The position numbers and the translations under genes are program-made. Positions 33,830 through 37,115 of a stretch of DNA of 37,115 nt are shown in pieces (the stretch's first letter is position 1; every line of letters begins with the position of its first letter). The stretch spans positions 1 through 37,115 of the forward strand of contig JADYZZ010000092.1 in the NCBI GenBank assembly GCA_020852865.1. The letters run 5' to 3'. Origin of the DNA: Rubrivivax sp. Its GTDB lineage: Bacteria; Pseudomonadota; Gammaproteobacteria; Burkholderiales; Burkholderiaceae_C. The notes below the pieces were generated by a model, which was not told the DNA's origin, ran no database searches, and saw only the letters and a list, made by a program, of their open reading frames with translations.

Positions 33830-35080
33830 ATGGATTTCGCCTTGCCCGAACCGGTGCAGCAGCTGCAAGGCCGCCTGCGCGCGTTCATGGAGCAGCATGT
33901 GCTGCCCGCCGACGCCGAGTGGCACCGCCTAGTCGCTGCCGGCAGCTACCCGCTGGCGATCGTCGACGACCTCAAGCGCAAGGCGCGCGCGCTCGGCCTG
34001 TGGAACCTGTTCCTGCCCGGCCTCGCGCCCGACGAGCCGGGCACGCGGCTTGCCAACGCCGAATACGCGCCGCTGGCCGAGATCATGGGTCGCGTGTCGT
34101 GGTCGAGCGAGGTCTTCAACTGCAACGCCCCCGACACCGGCAACATGGAGCTGCTGCACCTGTTCGCCACGCCCGAGCAGCGCACGCGCTGGCTGCGGCC
34201 GCTGCTCGAAGGCGAGATCCGCTCGTGCTTCGGCATGACCGAGCCCGACGTCGCCTCGTCCGACGCCACCAACATCGCCGCCACGATCCGCCGCGACGGC
34301 GACGCCTACGTGATCAACGGCCGCAAGTGGTTCACGACCAACGCGCTGCATCCGAACTGCCGGCTGTGCATCTTCATGGGCGTCACCGATGTCGACGGCG
34401 ACGCGCACCGGCGGCACTCGATGGTGCTCGTGCCGATGGATGCGCCGGGCGTGCGCATCGTGCGCAACCTGCCGGTCATGAACCACGTCGCGATCGAGGG
34501 GCACTGCGAGGTGGTGTTCCGCGACGTGCGCGTACCCGCGGCCAACCTGCTGGGCGCCGAGGGCCGGGGCTTCGCGCTCGCGCAGGCGCGCCTCGGCCCG
34601 GGGCGCGTGCACCACTGCATGCGCACGATCGGCGCCTGCGAACTGGCGCTCGAGCTGATGTGCGAGCGCGCGCTCGGCCGGCGCGCGTTCGGCCGCACCC
34701 TGGCCGACTTCGCCAACATCCAGGACTGGATCGCGCGCGCGCGCGTCGAGATCGACCAGGCGCGGCTGCTCGTCATGCGTGCGGCCTGGACGATGGACCA
34801 GGCAGGCAACGCCGCCGCGCGCGTCGACGTCTCGGCCATCAAGCTGGTGGCGGCCGATCTGCACACGCGCGTGCTCGACCGTGCGATCCAGGTCTTCGGC
34901 GCGATGGGCCTCACGCCCGACACGCCGCTGGCCGACATCTGGACCTGGGGCCGCGCGATGCACTTCCTCGACGGCCCCGACGAGGTGCACCTGCGCACCG
35001 TCGCGCGCCACGAGCTCGGGCTGGCGCGCAAACGCATGGGCAGTACGGCGGCGTACTACCGCACGCCGGCCGAGCGCTGA
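33830..35080 (+). CDS. Acyl-CoA dehydrogenase (ACAD10/11-like)
   Basis: FAD enzyme that introduces a 2,3 double bond in acyl-CoA substrates. The 416-residue protein shows the usual three-part fold: helical N-domain, middle beta-domain with the flavin/substrate motif CFGMTEPDVASSDATN and YVINGRKWFTTNA, and a C-terminal helical domain with RRAFGRTLADFANIQDW and FGAMGLTPDTPLADIWTWGRAMHFLDGPDEVHLRTVARHELG. In this subgroup DGPDEVH takes the place of the EGT loop of short/medium-chain enzymes, with D381 at the catalytic-base position. The ATG at 33830 has an aggag site eight bases upstream. Substrate cannot be told from sequence. Hairpins on both sides suggest it is transcribed alone. Confidence 0.9.
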   Translation: MDFALPEPVQQLQGRLRAFMEQHVLPADAEWHRLVAAGSYPLAIVDDLKRKARALGLWNLFLPGLAPDEPGTRLANAEYAPLAEIMGRVSWSSEVFNCNAPDTGNMELLHLFATPEQRTRWLRPLLEGEIRSCFGMTEPDVASSDATNIAATIRRDGDAYVINGRKWFTTNALHPNCRLCIFMGVTDVDGDAHRRHSMVLVPMDAPGVRIVRNLPVMNHVAIEGHCEVVFRDVRVPAANLLGAEGRGFALAQARLGPGRVHHCMRTIGACELALELMCERALGRRAFGRTLADFANIQDWIARARVEIDQARLLVMRAAWTMDQAGNAAARVDVSAIKLVAADLHTRVLDRAIQVFGAMGLTPDTPLADIWTWGRAMHFLDGPDEVHLRTVARHELGLARKRMGSTAAYYRTPAER

Positions 35081-35083
35081 GGC

Positions 35084-35131
35084 AGGGACAGGCCCGCCGC
35101 ATCAGGCGCGAGGCCCGGCTCCGCTGTCCCT
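35084..35131 (+). terminator. Stem-loop after the acyl-CoA dehydrogenase gene
   Basis: An 8-bp perfect outer stem (agggacag at 35084-35091 with ctgtccct at 35124-35131) starts three bases past the stop codon; the GC-rich interior can fold further. A short tcc follows instead of a T-run. Position supports termination. Confidence 0.5.
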
Positions 35132-35145
35132 TCCGAGCTGCGCCG

Positions 35146-35192
35146 GGCGCGATCGGCGGTCGATCGGCGGTCGATCGGCGGTCGATCGCGCC
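35146..35192. repeat. 11-bp tandem repeat array bracketed by an inverted repeat
   Basis: The unit gatcggcggtc occurs three times head to tail at 35151-35183, followed by a partial fourth copy (gatcg, 35184-35188). The array is framed by a perfect 10-bp inverted repeat, ggcgcgatcg at 35146-35155 and cgatcgcgcc at 35183-35192. The 11-bp period is about one helical turn, so a protein could bind repeatedly on one DNA face. It lies about 80 bp before the DyP peroxidase start, so it may be that gene's control region. Confidence 0.75.
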
Positions 35193-35274
35193 ATCGCTGC
35201 GCCGTCCAGCGCGTAGACTTGCGCGCACCCGCCCGCTGCCGCGCAGCGCCGCCCTGTGCCGCTGGAACATGCCC

Positions 35275-36264
35275 ATGAGCGCCATTCGCCCCGATCCGCA
35301 CGCGTCGGCCGTCCCGCCGCAACCCCAGGCGCTGCTCGAGCCGCAGCTCATGGCGGCGCATTTCATCGTGCTCGGCATCGTGTCCGGTGCCGCCGCCGAG
35401 GAGCGCGTGCGCGCGTTCCTCGGCAGCGCGGCGGGTCTGGTGCGCAGCGTCGCGCAACGCGAACCCGAGCAGCGGCTGAGCCTGGTGGTCGGCATCGGTT
35501 CGGCCGCCTGGGACCGGCTGTTCGGCGCGCCCAGGCCGGCCAGGCTGCACGAATTCAAGGCCCTGCGCGGCGCCAGGCACCACGCGCCGTCGACGCCCGG
35601 CGATGTGCTGCTGCACATCCGCGCGCGCTCCGAGCGCATGTGCTTCGAGTTGTCGATGCAGATCATGCGCGCGCTGGGCGAGGCCGCCGTCGGCGTCGAC
35701 GAGGTGCACGGTTTCCGCTACTTCGACCTGCGCGCCATGATCGGCTTCGTCGACGGCGTCGAGAACCCGGTCGGCCCCGAGGCGGCCGACGCGGCGCTGG
35801 TCGGCGACGAAGACCCCGGTTTCGCCGGCGGCAGCTACGTCATCGTGCAGAAGTACCTGCACGACATGTCGGCCTGGAACGCGCTCACGACCGAGGAGCA
35901 GGAGCGCGCGGTCGGCCGCACCAAGCACGACAACATCGAACTGGCCGACGACGTGATGCCGACCAACTCGCATGTCGCGCTCAACGTGATCGAGGACGAG
36001 GCGGGCGCGGAACTCGCGATCGTGCGCGGCAATCTGCCGTTCGCCGTGCCCTCGCGCGGCGAGTACGGCACCTACTTCATCGGCTACGCACGCGATCCGG
36101 CCGTCACCGAGCAGATGCTCGCCAACATGTTCATCGGCCGCCCCGAGGGCAACTACGACCGCCTGCTCGACTTCAGCCGCGCCGTCACCGGCACGCTGTT
36201 CTTCGTGCCGTCGCAGGCGCTGCTCGAAGCGCTGGCCGACGGCCATCCGCTGGCCGGCGGCTGA
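35275..36264 (+). CDS. DyP-type haem peroxidase (YfeX-like)
   Basis: Dye-decolourising-type peroxidases are haem b enzymes that use hydrogen peroxide on diverse substrates. The 329-residue protein has the GxxDG signature in MIGFVDGVENPVG with distal D160, proximal haem ligand H233 in TNSHVALN, and distal R251 in IVRGNLPF; the spacing of the three residues (73 and 18) is very close to that in YfeX (72 and 17). Late motifs EYGTYFIGYARDP and FIGRPEGNYDRLLDFSRAVTGTLFFVPS are also typical. No signal peptide is visible. The start is uncertain: MSAIRPD at 35275 or MPMSAIRPD at 35269. A tandem-repeat array lies upstream, and a hairpin follows. Confidence 0.92.
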   Translation: MSAIRPDPHASAVPPQPQALLEPQLMAAHFIVLGIVSGAAAEERVRAFLGSAAGLVRSVAQREPEQRLSLVVGIGSAAWDRLFGAPRPARLHEFKALRGARHHAPSTPGDVLLHIRARSERMCFELSMQIMRALGEAAVGVDEVHGFRYFDLRAMIGFVDGVENPVGPEAADAALVGDEDPGFAGGSYVIVQKYLHDMSAWNALTTEEQERAVGRTKHDNIELADDVMPTNSHVALNVIEDEAGAELAIVRGNLPFAVPSRGEYGTYFIGYARDPAVTEQMLANMFIGRPEGNYDRLLDFSRAVTGTLFFVPSQALLEALADGHPLAGG

Positions 36265-36292
36265 CGCGGCGGCGCCCGGGTGCAGCGGCAGT

Positions 36293-36335
36293 CCGCGCCC
36301 GCTTGCGCGACAGGGCCGCAGCGCGGCGGGCGCGG
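36293..36335 (+). terminator. Hairpin after the peroxidase gene
   Basis: A perfect 10-bp stem (ccgcgcccgc at 36293-36302 with gcgggcgcgg at 36326-36335) encloses 23 nt that can pair further through gcgc elements. It starts 28 bp past the stop. There is no T-run. It may end the peroxidase transcript and, read from the other strand, the tRNA-side transcript. Confidence 0.45.
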
Positions 36336-36405
36336 GACCTGCCAGACCATGCCCTGTCTGCGCCGAGGCGAGCCGGCGCTGCCGCCGCCAAGGCGCCGCC
36401 GAGGC

Positions 36406-36463
36406 TGGCGGAAGCGGTGGGATTCGAACCCACGGAGGGGGTGAACCCTCGCCGGTTTTCAAG
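36406..36463 (-). tRNA. 3' fragment of tRNA-Ser(UGA), probable att site
   Basis: Read on the minus strand, this is the 3' part of a serine tRNA: anticodon loop CTTGAAA with anticodon TGA at 36461-36459, the 3' side of the anticodon stem (ACCGG), a long class-II variable arm with pairing gaggg/ccctc, the T arm with GTGGGTTCGAATCCCAC, then CGCTTCC and an encoded CCA (TGG at 36406). The 5' half is missing: beyond 36463 the sequence does not pair with the anticodon stem and no acceptor 5' strand (GGAAGCG) is found to the window end. The gene is thus cut at the anticodon loop and cannot give a working tRNA. Such leftovers mark one end of elements integrated into tRNA genes. Confidence 0.8.
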
Positions 36464-36896
36464 TTCTCAGCAGAACTCAACGGAATCAATAGCTTAGGCC
36501 AGTTTCGTCTCCGCAACTTGCCCAAGTGAGCTTCAGATGTACGCCCGGTCGGTCGGGGTTCTGGCTGGCAGTTGCGGAGATCATTCGGGGACTGGTGGCC
36601 TTGGTCCGCACGTGCGTCGGAGACTGACGTTCAGTCGGCCGCTGACTGAACCACCAGGAGGACCTCGTGCGCGCATCTTCGTGCGCGTATGACCGGTGTA
36701 CGGCGCCCAGCGGTCTGTCGCTGCGGTCGTCTGTGTGGCGCTGGACGGCCACAAGCAGTCGGACACGTTCGTGCCAGGAAGCTGCCGTTCGGCGGCCTGC
36801 TGATCTCTGTCGCAGAGCCGGAAGCAGGCAATCTCACTCAAACACTTCCAGACAGCGACAGCACTTCATCCCGCACTCGGTCAAGCCTGCCAACGC
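36464..36896. other. AT-richer stretch at the inner side of the tRNA fragment
   Basis: This 433-bp stretch holds no gene I recognise. Base composition differs from the rest of the window: 30 of 60 bases at 36481-36540 are G or C. It contains several dyads: agttct-N4-agaact at 36462-36477 directly at the tRNA break, an 11-bp inverted pair tctccgcaact (36508-36518) and agttgcggaga (36570-36580), and overlapping hairpins at 36622-36651. A small candidate reading frame begins at 36667. It is read as the terminal non-coding part of an integrated element; no integrase gene or remnant was recognised. Confidence 0.6.
36622..36651 (+). repeat. Two mutually exclusive hairpins before a strong ribosome site
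   Basis: Three short elements alternate: gactga (36622-36627), tcagtc (36631-36636) and gactga (36644-36649). The middle one can pair with the first (3-nt loop) or with the third, where the stem extends to 8 bp, gttcagtc with gactgaac, loop ggccgct. Five bases later comes AGGAGG (36656-36661). The layout resembles an attenuator or a set of three half-sites for a protein. Confidence 0.5.
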
Positions 36897-36903
36897 TCAG
36901 TGA
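36667..36903 (+). CDS. Small candidate gene with strong ribosome site, unknown product
   Basis: A GTG at 36667 stands five bases after a perfect AGGAGG and opens a 78-codon frame. The predicted peptide is Arg/Ser-rich with four Cys and matches nothing I know; the amino-acid make-up looks like non-coding sequence read in frame, which argues against it. In favour are the ideal ribosome site and the paired hairpins just upstream. It overlaps the end of the cadR-like gene on the other strand by seven bases. Treat as a possibility only; it may be the broken start of a former gene. Confidence 0.25.
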   Translation: MRASSCAYDRCTAPSGLSLRSSVWRWTATSSRTRSCQEAAVRRPADLCRRAGSRQSHSNTSRQRQHFIPHSVKPANAQ

Positions 36904-37115
36904 GCTCCGCGGACGTGGCGCCTGACGGCCGTCGGCGGTTTTGCCCCCGCGTGGTCTATGCCCTGCAGAATGCCGCAGTCGGCGGCTGCATGCGGCACTG
37001 GACAAGCCGCCCGAAGCGCACGCAGCTCCTTCTCCAGGGCGCGCAGGGCCTGGATCCGTTCGGCCACATGGCCGATGTGCTCATCGAGCAGGCTGTTGAC
37101 TTCGCCGCAGTCAGC
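36897..37115 (-). CDS. cadR: CadR/PbrR-type MerR family regulator, C-terminal part
   Basis: Only the last 72 residues and the stop are in the window; the DNA-binding N-terminus lies beyond the right edge. The visible part reads DCGEVNSLLDEHIGHVAERIQ, ALRALEKELRALRAAC and then AADCGILQG, which is the C-terminal dimer helix and metal-binding loop of the Cd(II)/Pb(II)-sensing MerR subgroup. The Cys of DCGEV and the pair C-x8-C correspond to Cys79, Cys114 and Cys123 of PbrR, the three metal ligands; the spacing of the last two is identical. A polar tail ends the protein. These regulators normally control a divergent metal-efflux ATPase gene, which would lie to the right of the window. Confidence 0.85.
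   Translation of the reverse strand, partial: ADCGEVNSLLDEHIGHVAERIQALRALEKELRALRAACPVPHAAADCGILQGIDHAGAKPPTAVRRHVRGAH

Noticed and set aside
36464..37115. Group I intron in the tRNA-Ser anticodon loop
   Set aside because: Introns do interrupt tRNA anticodon loops in some bacteria, so I searched for the 5' half (acceptor strand GGAAGCG, D arm, CCGGT stem) on the minus strand. It is not present up to the window edge, and a cadR-like coding region occupies 36897-37115.
1..37115. CRISPR arrays, insertion sequences, rRNA genes, riboswitches
   Set aside because: No regularly spaced repeats of 20-40 bp, no transposase-like frame and no conserved RNA motif were seen; the only tandem array is the short 11-bp repeat at 35151.

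Overview
The window is a stretch of very GC-rich chromosome (for example 50 of 60 bases at 20101-20160 are G or C). The gene content, gene order and protein types point to a betaproteobacterium of the order Burkholderiales, probably near the Rubrivivax/Leptothrix group. That placement rests on recognised protein families and synteny; no search was run.

Positions 1-21415 hold a large flagellar and chemotaxis block. It starts with the 3' end of motB, then cheY and cheZ. Next comes the tightly packed flhB-flhA-flhF-flhG-fliA set (export gate, SRP-like GTPase with its partner, and sigma-28). A soluble chemoreceptor gene broken by an in-frame TAG follows. A minus-strand flgA-flgM-(flgN-like) unit lies divergent to the plus-strand run flgB-flgC-flgD-flgE-flgF-flgG-flgH-flgI-flgJ-flgK-flgL, which encodes rod, hook, L and P rings and hook-filament junction. 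A good sigma-28 promoter candidate sits between flgA and flgM, so fliA and its anti-sigma factor are both encoded here with a visible regulatory link.

Positions 21480-32798 are a signalling cluster: a degenerate EAL-HDOD protein, a soluble histidine kinase with about seven PAS-like modules paired by overlap with an ANTAR (RNA-binding) response regulator, a membrane histidine kinase on the opposite strand, a free-standing Hpt protein, a REC-PAS-GGDEF-EAL protein and a GGEEF diguanylate cyclase. These probably tune motility or the switch to a sessile state, but that link is inferred from position only.

Positions 32924-36264 hold a protein of unknown function, an ACAD10/11-like acyl-CoA dehydrogenase and a DyP-type haem peroxidase. 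Between the last two is an array of 11-bp tandem repeats bracketed by a 10-bp inverted repeat.

From 36406 the character changes. A 58-nt 3' piece of a tRNA-Ser(UGA) gene on the minus strand stops at the anticodon loop. To its right the sequence drops to about 50% GC at 36481-36540, carries several dyad repeats and no recognisable gene for about 430 bp, and then shows the C-terminus of a CadR/PbrR-type (Cd/Pb-responsive MerR family) regulator running off the window. This looks like one attachment-site end of an integrated genomic island with heavy-metal cargo, and is the most noteworthy part of the window.
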